A stretch of DNA of 64,000 nt from JANNRA01 sp031401035 (GCA_031401035.1 JANNRA010000032.1:77932-141931); one strand, 5' to 3'. Shown: positions 34,413 to 46,218, numbered from the stretch's first letter. Program-made: numbers and translations. The notes: generated by a model from the sequence alone, not told the origin.

Positions 34413-35551
34413 GCGCCGTGGTTGAGATCGCCGGCGTCGGTATGCACGCCTTCGGCCGCTTCGACGGGCTGACCGTAACCCAGCTCGGTGTCGCGGCGGT
34501 GAAGCAGGCACTGAGTGCTGCCGAGGTGCCGCGGGGCGGGTTCCAGGCGGCATTCTGCGGCACCGTGTACAGCGGCGTCGCGGCGGGCCACAAGGTGCTG
34601 ACCGCGCTCGGCCTGAGCGGCATGCCGATCATCAATGTCGAGGCGGGCTGCGCGAGTGGGGGAGCGGCGCTCGGGCTTGGCGTCGAGGCGATCCGCTCCG
34701 GACGCTGCGATACCGTTCTCGTCTTCGGCATCGAGAAGATGCCGAAGGGCATCATCCGCTCCTCGTTCTTCGAACCGTGGCGCGAACAGGCCGGCCTGGC
34801 GGTGACGCCGGCGTACTTCGCCCTGCGTGCGCAACGCCTGATGCGCGACTCGGACGTGACGCGCGAGCAGTTGGCGGCGGTGTCGGTGAAGAATCATGGC
34901 AACGGCGTCGCCAACCCGCATGCCATGTTCCGCAAACCGTTCACGCTCGCACAGGTGCTGGCCTCGCCTGTCGTCTGCGAGCCGCTGACGCTGTTTATGC
35001 TGTGCTCGCCGAACGAGGGCGCGGCGGCGGTGGTGCTGCGCCGGGTGACGGGGGACCGGGCCGGCCGCGTCGTCGTGCGCGCCGCAACGCTGCGCTCGCA
35101 TCTGCCCGGAAGCGTTCTCGGCGAGCACACGCCGATGAGCGGCCTGCTCGATGACGACCTGCCGTCGCCGACCGAGCTGGCGGCGCGGGCAGCGTACGAG
35201 GAGGCGGGAGTCGGGCCCGAAGACCTGCATGTGGTCGAGTTGCAGGACACCGATTCCGGCCGCGAGCTGCTGTCGTGCGAGGAACTCGGGCTGTGCGCCA
35301 AGGGCGGCGCCGGACGACTTGTGGCGGAGCGCCGCAGCGAAATGGGCGGGCCGCTGCCGGTCAATCCGAGCGGCGGCCTGCTCTCGAAGGGCGAGCCGCT
35401 CGGCGCCTCGGCGCTCGGACAGATCGTCGAGTTGTACTGGCAGCTGCGTGGCGAAGCCGGGGCGCGGCAGGTGCCCGGGGCGCGGCTGGGGCTCGGACAC
35501 ACGGTTGGACGCGGCGCGAACGCCTCGGTGGTGATCGTGGAACGTCGCTGA
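34409..35551 (+). CDS. Thiolase-like protein (SCP-x / Ltp2-type)
   Basis: This 380-residue thiolase-superfamily protein belongs by pattern to the lipid-transfer/SCP-x branch that either cleaves 3-ketoacyl-CoA or performs retro-aldol cleavage of steroid side chains. A thiolase-like cysteine is present (Cys81 in Glu-Ala-Gly-Cys-Ala-Ser-Gly). Near the C-terminus the usual Gly-Gly-x-Gly turn reads Gly-Arg-Gly-Ala-Asn. GTG 34409 overlaps the DUF35 stop by 4 bases. Whether it is a thiolase or an aldolase cannot be decided from the sequence alone. Confidence 0.83.
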   Translation: MSAVVEIAGVGMHAFGRFDGLTVTQLGVAAVKQALSAAEVPRGGFQAAFCGTVYSGVAAGHKVLTALGLSGMPIINVEAGCASGGAALGLGVEAIRSGRCDTVLVFGIEKMPKGIIRSSFFEPWREQAGLAVTPAYFALRAQRLMRDSDVTREQLAAVSVKNHGNGVANPHAMFRKPFTLAQVLASPVVCEPLTLFMLCSPNEGAAAVVLRRVTGDRAGRVVVRAATLRSHLPGSVLGEHTPMSGLLDDDLPSPTELAARAAYEEAGVGPEDLHVVELQDTDSGRELLSCEELGLCAKGGAGRLVAERRSEMGGPLPVNPSGGLLSKGEPLGASALGQIVELYWQLRGEAGARQVPGARLGLGHTVGRGANASVVIVERR

Positions 35552-35563
35552 TCAGCTGCTGCC

Positions 35564-36358
35564 TCAGCGACCGCGAAACACCGGCGTGCGTTTCTCCAGA
35601 ACGGCCCGGATGCCCTCCTTGGCGTCCTCGGTCTGGAACGTCGCCTTCTGTTGCGTCGACTCCAGGTCGAGGGCATCGGCCAGGGAGTGTTCGAGGCCGC
35701 GGTAGAGGGCGCGCTTCACCATACGCACGGCGACCGGCGCCGCGGTGGCGAGCTGCTCGGTCAGCGCCTCGACCGCGCCGGGCAGGGCTTCACGCGGCAC
35801 GACCTCGTTGAGCAGCCCGAGGAGTTCGGCCTCTTCGGCATCGATGACGCGGCCGGTGAAGAGCAGGTCGCAGGCGCGCGCGGCGCCGATCAGACGCGGC
35901 AGCAGGTAGGTGGCGCCCATGCCCGGATGAATGCCGAGGCGGGTGAAGGTCATGCCCATCTTCGCATCCGACGCCGCGATTCGCAGATCGCAGGCGAGCG
36001 CGAAGCACAGCCCGGCGCCGATGGCGTGGCCGTTGATCGCCGCCAACGTCGGGATGGGCAACGTCGCCACCGACAGGAAGCGTTTGTAGAACTCGCGCGG
36101 GGGTCCGCCCATGCCGGGCGCGGCGTCACTCAGGCCGGCGTCCGCGGCCAGCATGCCGAGGTCGCCGCCGGCGCTGAAAGACTTGCCCTCGCCGGTGACG
36201 ACGAGGACGCGAATGTCAGCGTCGGCGCGCACCGCCTCGACGGCCTGCTGCACTTCTTCGCCCATCGCTGGGGACATCGCGTTGCGGGTGTCTGGGCGGT
36301 TCAGCTTCAGCGTCGCGACGTGCCCGTCGCGCAGGAGTTGGATGTGTTCGTACGCCAT
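35564..36358 (-). CDS. Enoyl-CoA hydratase/isomerase family protein
   Basis: This crotonase-fold protein (264 residues) hydrates or isomerises enoyl-CoA. Visible family elements are Leu-Asn-Arg-Pro-Asp-Thr-Arg-Asn-Ala, the oxyanion loop Ser-Ala-Gly-Gly-Asp-Leu, Ile-Asn-Gly-His-Ala-Ile-Gly-Ala-Gly and Gly-Ile-His-Pro-Gly-Met-Gly-Ala-Thr. Substrate specificity is open. ATG 36358 starts at the conserved first strand. It is convergent with the thiolase-like gene and divergent from mdh. It fits a local acyl-CoA degradation set with the two dehydrogenases at 13-15 kb. Confidence 0.88.
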   Translation of the reverse strand: MAYEHIQLLRDGHVATLKLNRPDTRNAMSPAMGEEVQQAVEAVRADADIRVLVVTGEGKSFSAGGDLGMLAADAGLSDAAPGMGGPPREFYKRFLSVATLPIPTLAAINGHAIGAGLCFALACDLRIAASDAKMGMTFTRLGIHPGMGATYLLPRLIGAARACDLLFTGRVIDAEEAELLGLLNEVVPREALPGAVEALTEQLATAAPVAVRMVKRALYRGLEHSLADALDLESTQQKATFQTEDAKEGIRAVLEKRTPVFRGR

Positions 36359-36469
36359 GCGCGCATGCCTACTCGGGTGCCGATGGCGAGACAACTCGGC
36401 GGCGTCGGCGGACGGCTTGATGACCCGCAGGATACTCGGTAGGGACGTGGGCGCACCTCAGTCTGCAGC

Positions 36470-36483
36470 GAAAGGATCCTTTC
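36470..36483. promoter_or_regulatory. Palindrome covering the mdh ribosome-binding site
   Basis: A perfect 14-bp palindrome at 36470-36483 contains the AAAGGA Shine-Dalgarno-like sequence, 10 bases before ATG 36487. As RNA it could pair within or between transcripts and hide the ribosome site; as DNA it could be an operator. It may also be chance. Confidence 0.35.
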
Positions 36484-36486
36484 CCA

Positions 36487-37428
36487 ATGAGTCGACGCAA
36501 ACTTGCCATGATCGGAGCGGGCGCGATTGGCGGCACCCTGGCCCATCTCGCCCTCCTCAAGCGCCTCGGCGACGTGGTTCTCTTCGACGTGGTCGAGGGC
36601 ATGCCACAGGGCAAGGCACTCGACCTCGTGGAATCGGGCCCGATCGAGGGCTTCGACGCGTCGGTCACCGGCACCAACGATCTGGCCGACATCGAGGGCG
36701 CGGACGTCTGCATCGTTACCGCCGGCCTGCCGCGGCGGCCGGGCATGAGCCGCGACGACCTGCTGGAAACCAATGTGAAGGTTATGATGAACGTCGGCGC
36801 GGGCATCAAGAAGCACGCCCCCGACTCGTTCGTGATCGTCATCACCAACCCGCTCGACGCCATGGTCACGGCGATGAAGCGGGTCACCGGCTTCGCCAAG
36901 CAGAAGGTCGTCGGCCAGGCCGGTGTGCTCGACTCGGCCCGGTACCGCACCTTCGTCGCCTGGGAACTCGGCGTCTCGGTGCAGAGCGTCTCGGCCATCG
37001 TCCTCGGCGGCCACGGCGACGACATGGTGCCGGTGCGCAGCCTCTGCCACGTCGGCGGCGTGCCGGTGGAAACGCGGATCCCGGCCGAGCGGCTCGACGC
37101 CATTGAAAAGCGGACGCGCGGCGCCGGCGGCGAGATAGTCAACCTCATGAAGACCGGCTCGGCATTCTACTCGCCCGCCGCGGCAGCGATCCGTATGGCC
37201 GAGGCCTACCTGTTTAACAAGCAGGAGATTCTCCCCTGCGCGGCGCTCCTCGAAGGCGAATACGGGGTCAACGGATTCTTCGTCGGCGTGCCAGTCCAGA
37301 TCGGGGCCAAGGGCGTCGAGAAGATCATCGAGGTGGCTCTGACCGCCGCCGAGCAGAAACAGCTCGACGAATCGGTTTCGCACGTGCGCGAGCTGGTCGC
37401 GGCTTCGGAACAGTATCTCACCGCCTGA
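36487..37428 (+). CDS. mdh: Malate dehydrogenase (LDH-like type)
   Basis: It oxidises malate to oxaloacetate in the TCA cycle. The 313-residue protein is of the lactate-dehydrogenase-like MDH type. Visible are the NAD loop Gly-Ala-Gly-Ala-Ile-Gly-Gly, substrate loop Arg-Arg-Pro-Gly-Met-Ser-Arg, Thr-Asn-Pro-Leu-Asp-Ala-Met, and catalytic His in Leu-Gly-Gly-His-Gly-Asp-Asp-Met-Val. Arg-Arg-Pro-Gly-Met supports malate over lactate. sucC follows 29 bases downstream, so the two TCA genes are probably co-transcribed. Confidence 0.95.
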   Translation: MSRRKLAMIGAGAIGGTLAHLALLKRLGDVVLFDVVEGMPQGKALDLVESGPIEGFDASVTGTNDLADIEGADVCIVTAGLPRRPGMSRDDLLETNVKVMMNVGAGIKKHAPDSFVIVITNPLDAMVTAMKRVTGFAKQKVVGQAGVLDSARYRTFVAWELGVSVQSVSAIVLGGHGDDMVPVRSLCHVGGVPVETRIPAERLDAIEKRTRGAGGEIVNLMKTGSAFYSPAAAAIRMAEAYLFNKQEILPCAALLEGEYGVNGFFVGVPVQIGAKGVEKIIEVALTAAEQKQLDESVSHVRELVAASEQYLTA

Positions 37429-37457
37429 GCGGCGGTCGGGAGAGAGGGGCAGGCGAC

Positions 37458-38621
<1,164 letters not shown>

Positions 38622-38815
38622 TCGCAGGCCTGTGGAGTACCTGTTGAGTTCCCCGCACGGGAAGGCCCGGATCTAAGACTCGACGCCCACCCCCGCCTAC
38701 GGGAGCCTGGCCACACTCCACAATACCCAAGGATTATCTGGGGCATGCAGGCTCAATGTCGACCGGATCGAGGCTTCGCGCAAAACAGCGCGTTATGGCG
38801 GGGACATTCGGCCCC

Positions 38816-38824
38816 TGTGGATAA
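38816..38824 (-). other. Consensus DnaA-box-like 9-mer
   Basis: The complement of 38816-38824 reads TTATCCACA, an exact match to the consensus DnaA box. It lies in the 208-base non-coding gap after sucC. Only a two-mismatch partner was seen nearby (38631-38639), so this is an isolated box, not an origin. Confidence 0.3.
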
Positions 38825-38829
38825 CGCCC

Positions 38830-39741
38830 CTAGAAATCGTGCTCGACGATCGTTTCGGTACCGCTTGAGAAGTCCATGCGGTCGCCGTCGATGTACAGTT
38901 CGGAGCGGACGCGCGCCTTCGGCTGCCCCTCCGGGCTCTGGCCGGGATTGACGGTCGCTACCGCCGCGTAGACGTCCTGCGGCCTCTCCCAGAAGAACGT
39001 CGCGGGAGTGCGGCAGTCTTCTTGGAATGGCGGCAGCTGGCATCTGGTGAGGGTGGAGGCGACGATGTCGCCGGTGGTCGCGAAGAAGCCGATGCTGGCA
39101 TCTAGCGGCAGCGGCGGATGCGGATGCTTGCACGTCTCCCCTTCAGGGCAATTGCTGTCCGTCGTGCAGGTGTCCTCCGTCGAGAACGAACACTTTCCCT
39201 CCGCCCCACAGCCGATGCTCAGATCCTGCTCGCCGGTAGGCGTGCGCGGGGAACAAACTTCGACCTGCACCTGCGGGCCGCGAACGTCGCACGGGAACCT
39301 TCCGGGCGCCGACTTGCAAGGTGTCGTTGCGGGTGGCGCCGACTGAATCGTCGCGCAGGCGCCGGGTTTGATGAGGCCGGCGTCGCCGCCGCCGACGACC
39401 TGGACGATGCCGAGAAACATGTCGACCGCGATCGGGAGTTCTGAGGTGTTGCGGATCACGGCGCGAATCGGTTGGCGGGCGTTCTCGAGCACGAACAGGT
39501 GCGGCGTCTGAAAGACGCGATCGCCAAACTGGTGGTCCAGGTTGAAGCCCTGGATGCCGGTGCCATCGCTGTCGCAGTTGGCGTCTGGCGCGGCGACGAA
39601 CTCGAAGGTCAGATTGGGTCCGCCGGAGACGAAGTAGAGTACTTCGATCGGCCGCGCCTCGGCTCCATCGCCGCTGGTACCGCAGGCAGCGGCTGTGAGT
39701 AGGAGGGCGGAAAGGAGTGACGCAGACCAGCGGCGGTTCAT
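38830..39741 (-). CDS. Cysteine-rich lipoprotein, unknown function
   Basis: I do not recognise this 303-residue protein. A lipoprotein signal peptide is clear (Leu-Leu-Thr-Ala-Ala-Ala-Cys-Gly, Cys20). The mature part begins with beta-rich sequence and has a Cys-rich middle (about residues 160-215: Cys-Ser, Gly-Cys-Gly, Lys-Cys-Ser, Asp-Thr-Cys-Thr, Asn-Cys-Pro-Glu-Gly-Glu-Thr-Cys), resembling disulfide-stabilised extracellular loops of myxobacterial-type proteins. It is probably anchored in the outer or inner membrane facing out. It is divergent from the zincin gene at 39827. Confidence 0.65.
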   Translation of the reverse strand: MNRRWSASLLSALLLTAAACGTSGDGAEARPIEVLYFVSGGPNLTFEFVAAPDANCDSDGTGIQGFNLDHQFGDRVFQTPHLFVLENARQPIRAVIRNTSELPIAVDMFLGIVQVVGGGDAGLIKPGACATIQSAPPATTPCKSAPGRFPCDVRGPQVQVEVCSPRTPTGEQDLSIGCGAEGKCSFSTEDTCTTDSNCPEGETCKHPHPPLPLDASIGFFATTGDIVASTLTRCQLPPFQEDCRTPATFFWERPQDVYAAVATVNPGQSPEGQPKARVRSELYIDGDRMDFSSGTETIVEHDF

Positions 39742-39826
39742 CTGCGAATCTCTGGCAGCAAGATCCGTCCAGTGCAAGGAAACGAGCCGGCGTTCCCAGC
39801 CGCCCGCCGGCTCGCTACAATGCCGT

Positions 39827-40195
39827 ATGGATCGTGAACGCTTCCGCGCCCTGGTCGTCGCGGCGCTCGATGAGATTCCGGAGCCGTTCCGCGCCTATCT
39901 CGCCGACGTGGAGGTCGTGATCGAGGATGAACCGGACGACGACGTCCTGCGCGACATGGGGCTTGATCCGCGTCGCGATACAATCTTCGGCCTCTACGAG
40001 GGGGTGCCGGTGAACGAGCGCGGTCTCGACGAGGGGCTGCGGCTGCCCGATCGCATTGCCATCTACTACCGGCCGCTGGTGCGCGAGTTTCGCACCCCGG
40101 GGGCGATCCGGCGTGAGATCCGCAAGACCATCATTCACGAGGTCGGCCATGTGTTCGGTCTCGACGACGACGAGATCGAGGCGGAGGGGTACTGA
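39827..40195 (+). CDS. Zincin-like metallopeptidase family protein
   Basis: This 122-residue cytosolic protein matches the small 'metallopeptidase family' (formerly DUF1025/MMP-like). The zinc motif His-Glu-Val-Gly-His with a downstream acidic Asp-Asp-Asp-Glu-Ile-Glu is near the C-terminus. The N-terminal part is the typical Phe-x-x-Leu-Val segment followed by an acidic stretch. Substrates for the family are not known. ATG 39827 is chosen because the family begins there. It is followed with 1 base spacing by the methyltransferase gene. Confidence 0.85.
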   Translation: MDRERFRALVVAALDEIPEPFRAYLADVEVVIEDEPDDDVLRDMGLDPRRDTIFGLYEGVPVNERGLDEGLRLPDRIAIYYRPLVREFRTPGAIRREIRKTIIHEVGHVFGLDDDEIEAEGY

Positions 40196-40196
40196 C

Positions 40197-40850
40197 GTGG
40201 TCGCAGATCAGGGGGTTCCGTTACAACGCGCAACGCTCGACCTCGGTGGTACGTTGGTGCCGTTGTGGCGCGCCTCATCCCTGGAGCGATTCGTCGATGC
40301 CGACTCTCTGCTGAGCGCCGGGGCGGCGCCCGAACCGCCATACTGGATGCATCTCTGGCCCGGGGCCGTGGCGCTGGCGCGCATGGTCCTCGCCGACGCC
40401 AGCGTCGCGGCCGCGTCACGCGTGCTCGAACTCGGCGCCGGCCTCGGGTTGCCGGCGCTGGTAGCGGCGCGGCGCGGCGCGCAGGTCGTCGCCACCGATT
40501 GGCAGCGCGCGCCCTTGCGGGTGCTGGGCCGCAGCCTGGTTGAGAACGGCGTCGCCGCGGCCTGCGTGCAGATGGACTGGGCCCAGCCGGCCCTGTGCGG
40601 CGGATTCGATCTCTGCCTGGGCGCCGACGTTGCCTACGATCGTACCGCCGAAGAGCCGTTGGTGGCGGCGCTGGCGTGCCTGCTGCGTCCGGGCGGACGC
40701 GCCTGGCTGGCGGACTCGGTGAACACCGCACGCACCAGCCTGGGTGAGAAGCTCGCGGCGCGCGGTTTCAGCGTGGCGAGCCGCGAGGTGCGTGAAGACG
40801 AGGAGGGTAGGGTAGTGTGGGTGCGGGTGATCGAGGCGAAACTCGCATGA
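40197..40850 (+). CDS. METTL21/lysine-methyltransferase-like SAM methyltransferase
   Basis: This 217-residue protein has the Methyltransf_16 arrangement: a Trp-Met-His-Leu-Trp-Pro-Gly segment, motif I Val-Leu-Glu-Leu-Gly-Ala-Gly-Leu-Gly-Leu, Val-Val-Ala-Thr-Asp-Trp and a Gly-Ala-Asp-Val-Ala-Tyr-Asp post-motif. Bacterial relatives methylate proteins, for example EF-Tu or ETF-beta lysine; the substrate here is not known. The start is GTG 40197. Its stop overlaps the exonuclease start by 4 bases. Confidence 0.8.
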   Translation: MVADQGVPLQRATLDLGGTLVPLWRASSLERFVDADSLLSAGAAPEPPYWMHLWPGAVALARMVLADASVAAASRVLELGAGLGLPALVAARRGAQVVATDWQRAPLRVLGRSLVENGVAAACVQMDWAQPALCGGFDLCLGADVAYDRTAEEPLVAALACLLRPGGRAWLADSVNTARTSLGEKLAARGFSVASREVREDEEGRVVWVRVIEAKLA

Positions 40851-41574
40851 GTATTGTGGTGTTCGATGTCGAGACCCGCGTCGACAAGGCGCTGGTGCGG
40901 GCGACGCAGTATCCCGGCGAGCGGATCGGCGACGACGAGGCCTACGAGCGTATGCGTGAGCAGCTGCGGCACGAGTCGGACGGGCGCAGCGATTTCTTCC
41001 CGCTCGGCTTTCATGTCCCCATCTCCATCGCGGTGGTGCATGCGGGCGACGACCTCGCGTTGCGCAGTATCGAGGTGCTCGGCGCCGACCGCCTCGGCGA
41101 GGAGGGTCTGGTGCGGGAATTCTGGAGCCGCCTCGAAGGCTTCGATGGTCAGCTGGTGTCGTACAACGGGCGCGGCTTCGATCTGCCGGTGCTCGAGCTG
41201 CGCGCCCTGCACCACGGACTGTCGGCGCCGCGCTACTTCGGCGGCGAGCGCAACGGACTCCGACAGCGCTTCGGGCGGCATCTCGACCTCTTCGACTGGT
41301 TCGGCAACCACGGTGCGGTCCGGCTGCGCGGCGGCCTCGACCTGATCGCCAAGCTGGCCGGATTGAGCGGCAAGTCCGATGTCTCCGGCGCCGACGTGCA
41401 GCGCCTGTGGGAGCGCGGAGTCTGGGACACCATCCATCGCTACTGTTTGGACGACGCCGTGCAGACCTACTTCGTCCTGCTCCGCGTCGAGCAGCTGCGC
41501 GGCCGCCTCACTAGCGATGCCGCGGCGGCGAGCGCCGCCGCGGCGCGCGCCTGGCTCGCCGCCCGCGAGACGAC

Positions 41575-41578
<4 letters not shown>
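40847..41578 (+). CDS. Predicted 3'-5' exonuclease, DEDD/PolB-like
   Basis: The 243-residue protein shows the RNase-H-like exonuclease motifs: ExoI Phe-Asp-Val-Glu-Thr (Asp, Glu), ExoII Tyr-Asn-Gly-Arg-Gly-Phe-Asp, and ExoIII Tyr-Cys-Leu-Asp-Asp-Ala. It resembles stand-alone exonucleases related to the DNA polymerase B proofreading domain. ATG 40847 overlaps the methyltransferase stop, and its own stop overlaps the uvrB start, so it is coupled to uvrB, suggesting a DNA-repair role. Confidence 0.83.
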
Positions 41579-43677
<2,099 letters not shown>

Positions 43678-43710
43678 CCGGCCGCCGGCGGCGCGATCCC
43701 GACAAATGAA

Positions 43711-43739
43711 TTGACTTCTCCATCGCCGTCCCTGTTAAA
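43711..43739 (+). promoter_or_regulatory. Candidate promoter of the lysyl-oxidase locus
   Basis: TTGACT at 43711-43716 and GTTAAA at 43734-43739 are spaced by 17 bases in the relatively AT-rich gap after uvrB. The -35 matches five of six bases and the -10 three of six. Confidence 0.4.
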
Positions 43740-43858
43740 GAAGGGGGGCGGCATACTGGTCGGGCCTGGGTTCGGACGCTATGATCCGCCGGGTGAGATG
43801 GGTCGGGGGTTCCGGGCGGACGGGCAATGGCCGCGCGGAACGGAACGGGGGACGCGAC

Positions 43859-46015
43859 GTGAGGAAGGCATTCGGGGTGTTTGGACGGGCGGTGGGCGGC
43901 ATCGCCGTCGCGTTGCTGACGGTGTTCGTCGGCGGCCCGGCGCCAGCGCACGATGGCACCGGCAAGGTGCGTGGCACCTGCGAGGTGACGAACCAGGCCG
44001 GCCGCGGCACGATGACCGTTGCGGTCGAAAACCTCTGGAGCGGCTCGATCACGGACATCACCCCGTCGGACCTCCTTGCGGGAGCGTCTGGCACCGCCAC
44101 ATTCTTCATACAGAGTTTCCCGCGCCCGGCACGTGAGATCCTGCCCGGCAAGAGGGCATCCTTCGACTGGCGCGGCCGCTTGTACGGCGATGGCTACCTC
44201 GATCTGTCGGTTGAGGTTTTCGCGGAGTTCGAAGACGGGCACATCGAGTCGACCGGGATCGTCAACTGCAATCGCCTGGCCGTCGGCGACCCTGGCACCC
44301 AGCAGCCGCCCACCCCCACGCCGCAGAACCGCCCGACGAACACGCCGGGCGTCAGCCAGCCGACGGCCACGAACACCGCCGCTCGGCCGACGCGCACGCC
44401 AGTTGAGTCGCGGCCGACGCGCACCACGCAGCTAGATCCAACCTCGACGGCAACCGCCAACCGGCCTGCGGCGACGGCGACGCGCGTCCCGGCTACGCGG
44501 ACCGCGACGGCGGCACGCCCGACACGGACTCCGATCGTGGGCCGCCCGACGCGTACGCCTGTGGTGGATCCGACGCGTACGCCGAGCCGCACTCAGCCTG
44601 TGCGCCCCTCGGCAACCGCAACCGCTACGCGGCCGCAGGCGACGCGCACTCCCGTGCAAGCACGTGCGACCCGCACCCAGGGGGGCAACCCGACTCCCCG
44701 GGCCACCCGCACCCCGGACAATGTGGCGCCGACAGCGACGCCGACCGGTGGTCAGTTGCCGACGGATGGGCTGGTGGCGAATTGCAGCCTGCGGCGCAAT
44801 ATCGACCTCGTAACGATCACCATGGTGGTCGAGAATCGTACCCAGTTCGAGGTGCGGGGCCTCGGCGCCAGCCCACTCAGCCTGCAGCCCGAGGGAGGCT
44901 CGCTGTTCTTCGACCGTACGGGTCCGAGTCCCGGCTCGGTGCCTCTGCTGCGCCCCGGCGCCAGCGCGGCGTTCCAGTGGAACGGCCGTCTGAGCCCGGC
45001 AGGAACCATGGGGTTCAGCGCCACCGCTTCCGGCAATGGGCCAGGCGGAGCGTTCCGCACCGGCCTCGTGGACTGCGGCGTGACGGGCGCCGACGTGGCG
45101 AACTTCGACCCGTCGAGCTTCTCCGGCACGTGCTCGATCCGCCCAGGCGAGCAAGGGGGGATGACCCTCGAACTGCGTAACGGATCGCGCGAGACGCTCG
45201 AGAATGTCGAGGCGTTCTTCATTACCAAGACGACCACGGGCACGGCGACGATGCTCGAGTTGCGCGGTCCGGCACCACGCAACGTTCGCCAGCTGACACC
45301 AGGGGCGCGCAGGGAATTCGCCTTCGAAGCGCGCTTCCTCGGCAACGGCGAGGTCAAGATTCAGTTCGAGGGCAAGGGCTCGCGTGCGACATCCGCGCGT
45401 ATATCGACCGGCAAGATCGAGTGTTCCGTCCAGCTCGGTACGGCCGGCGGTGTGCTGCCTGACCTCGGCATCGACGAGGCCGACATGCAGGACTCGATGC
45501 TGATCGAAACGCGGAATTTCGCGCCTGACCATTGCGCCGTCTTCGAGGGCTGTGTCGACGGTCCGGGGCAGCGGAAACTGCTACGGTTTAATTCGACGAC
45601 GCCCAATTACGGACCAGGCGATGTATTCCTGGGGGATCCGCGCAGCAGCAACACCTTCGAGTACTCGTCCTGCCACGACCACTACCACTTCAAGGAGTAC
45701 GCGGATTATCGGCTGCTGGACATGGCCGGCAATATCGTCGCCCGTGGTCATAAACAGGCTTTCTGCCTGGTCGATCTGTGGCAGCCCCCGGGCCTGCGCG
45801 GTGACCCAACACCTCAGTTCGTGCACTGCGGCTTCCAGGGAATCAGCGCCGGCTGGGCTGATGTGTACCACCGTGGACTCGACTGCCAGTGGATCGACAT
45901 CACCGGGGTGCCCTCGGGACGGTACGTCCTTGAAGTGGTCATCAACCCCGCGCACGTTATCCCGGAACACAATTACGCCAACAACACGGCGCGCGCCGAG
46001 GTCGTGGTCCCATGA
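43859..46015 (+). CDS. Secreted lysyl oxidase-domain protein with three beta domains and a Pro/Thr-rich linker
   Basis: The 718-residue precursor has a signal peptide (1-31, Ala-Pro-Ala-His). Three similar beta-type domains follow, each opened and closed by a cysteine: Cys41-Cys137, Cys309-Cys406 and Cys425-Cys522. Between the first and second is a Pro/Thr/Arg-rich, lysine-free linker (about 145-297). Residues 534-718 are a lysyl oxidase domain: copper motif Cys605-His606-Asp-His608-Tyr-His610, then Gly-His-Lys632 and Asp-Val-Tyr670 followed by Asp-Cys-Gln-Trp-Ile-Asp-Ile-Thr, matching human LOX Lys320 and Tyr355, which form the LTQ cofactor. It should oxidise lysine to allysine outside the cell. 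GTG 43859 starts at the signal peptide; ATG 43781 adds 26 residues. Confidence 0.85.
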   Translation: MRKAFGVFGRAVGGIAVALLTVFVGGPAPAHDGTGKVRGTCEVTNQAGRGTMTVAVENLWSGSITDITPSDLLAGASGTATFFIQSFPRPAREILPGKRASFDWRGRLYGDGYLDLSVEVFAEFEDGHIESTGIVNCNRLAVGDPGTQQPPTPTPQNRPTNTPGVSQPTATNTAARPTRTPVESRPTRTTQLDPTSTATANRPAATATRVPATRTATAARPTRTPIVGRPTRTPVVDPTRTPSRTQPVRPSATATATRPQATRTPVQARATRTQGGNPTPRATRTPDNVAPTATPTGGQLPTDGLVANCSLRRNIDLVTITMVVENRTQFEVRGLGASPLSLQPEGGSLFFDRTGPSPGSVPLLRPGASAAFQWNGRLSPAGTMGFSATASGNGPGGAFRTGLVDCGVTGADVANFDPSSFSGTCSIRPGEQGGMTLELRNGSRETLENVEAFFITKTTTGTATMLELRGPAPRNVRQLTPGARREFAFEARFLGNGEVKIQFEGKGSRATSARISTGKIECSVQLGTAGGVLPDLGIDEADMQDSMLIETRNFAPDHCAVFEGCVDGPGQRKLLRFNSTTPNYGPGDVFLGDPRSSNTFEYSSCHDHYHFKEYADYRLLDMAGNIVARGHKQAFCLVDLWQPPGLRGDPTPQFVHCGFQGISAGWADVYHRGLDCQWIDITGVPSGRYVLEVVINPAHVIPEHNYANNTARAEVVVP

Positions 46016-46169
46016 CCACCGCTCTGCGGGCGGACAAAAATCCTCATCAGCAGGAAAGTCCTTGACTAATGAGAAGCGGAACCAATAGACGTGGCATCGG
46101 AAGTGATAGCTTTTGTCAGGTTTTTAGGGGGACTCGGGTGTGTAGCTGGGACAGCGTGTATCGGTCTTT

Positions 46170-46189
46170 CGAGTCGTGGGGACGACTCG
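46170..46189 (+). other. Leader hairpin 1 upstream of the lysine-repeat gene
   Basis: CGAGTCGT at 46170-46177 pairs perfectly with ACGACTCG at 46182-46189 across a 4-base G loop. It lies in the 236-base gap before ATG 46252 and would form a stable RNA hairpin in the leader, or an operator in DNA. Confidence 0.45.
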
Positions 46190-46203
46190 GCCACCGAAAT
46201 ACG

Positions 46204-46218
46204 TGAGCGCTACGCTCA
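46204..46218 (+). other. Leader hairpin 2 upstream of the lysine-repeat gene
   Basis: TGAGCG at 46204-46209 and CGCTCA at 46213-46218 form a 6-bp stem with a 3-base loop, 34 bases before ATG 46252. With hairpin 1 it makes a structured leader. Confidence 0.4.

Noticed and set aside
38622..38829. Replication origin, suggested by an exact DnaA box
   Set aside because: Only one exact box and one poor partner are seen, with no AT-rich unwinding region and no dnaA, dnaN or gyrB nearby.
38745..38951. Small plus-strand open frame (68 codons) after sucC, considered as a sucD remnant
   Set aside because: It shows no SucD-like sequence (no CoA-binding glycine motif or phosphohistidine segment) and overlaps the lipoprotein gene.
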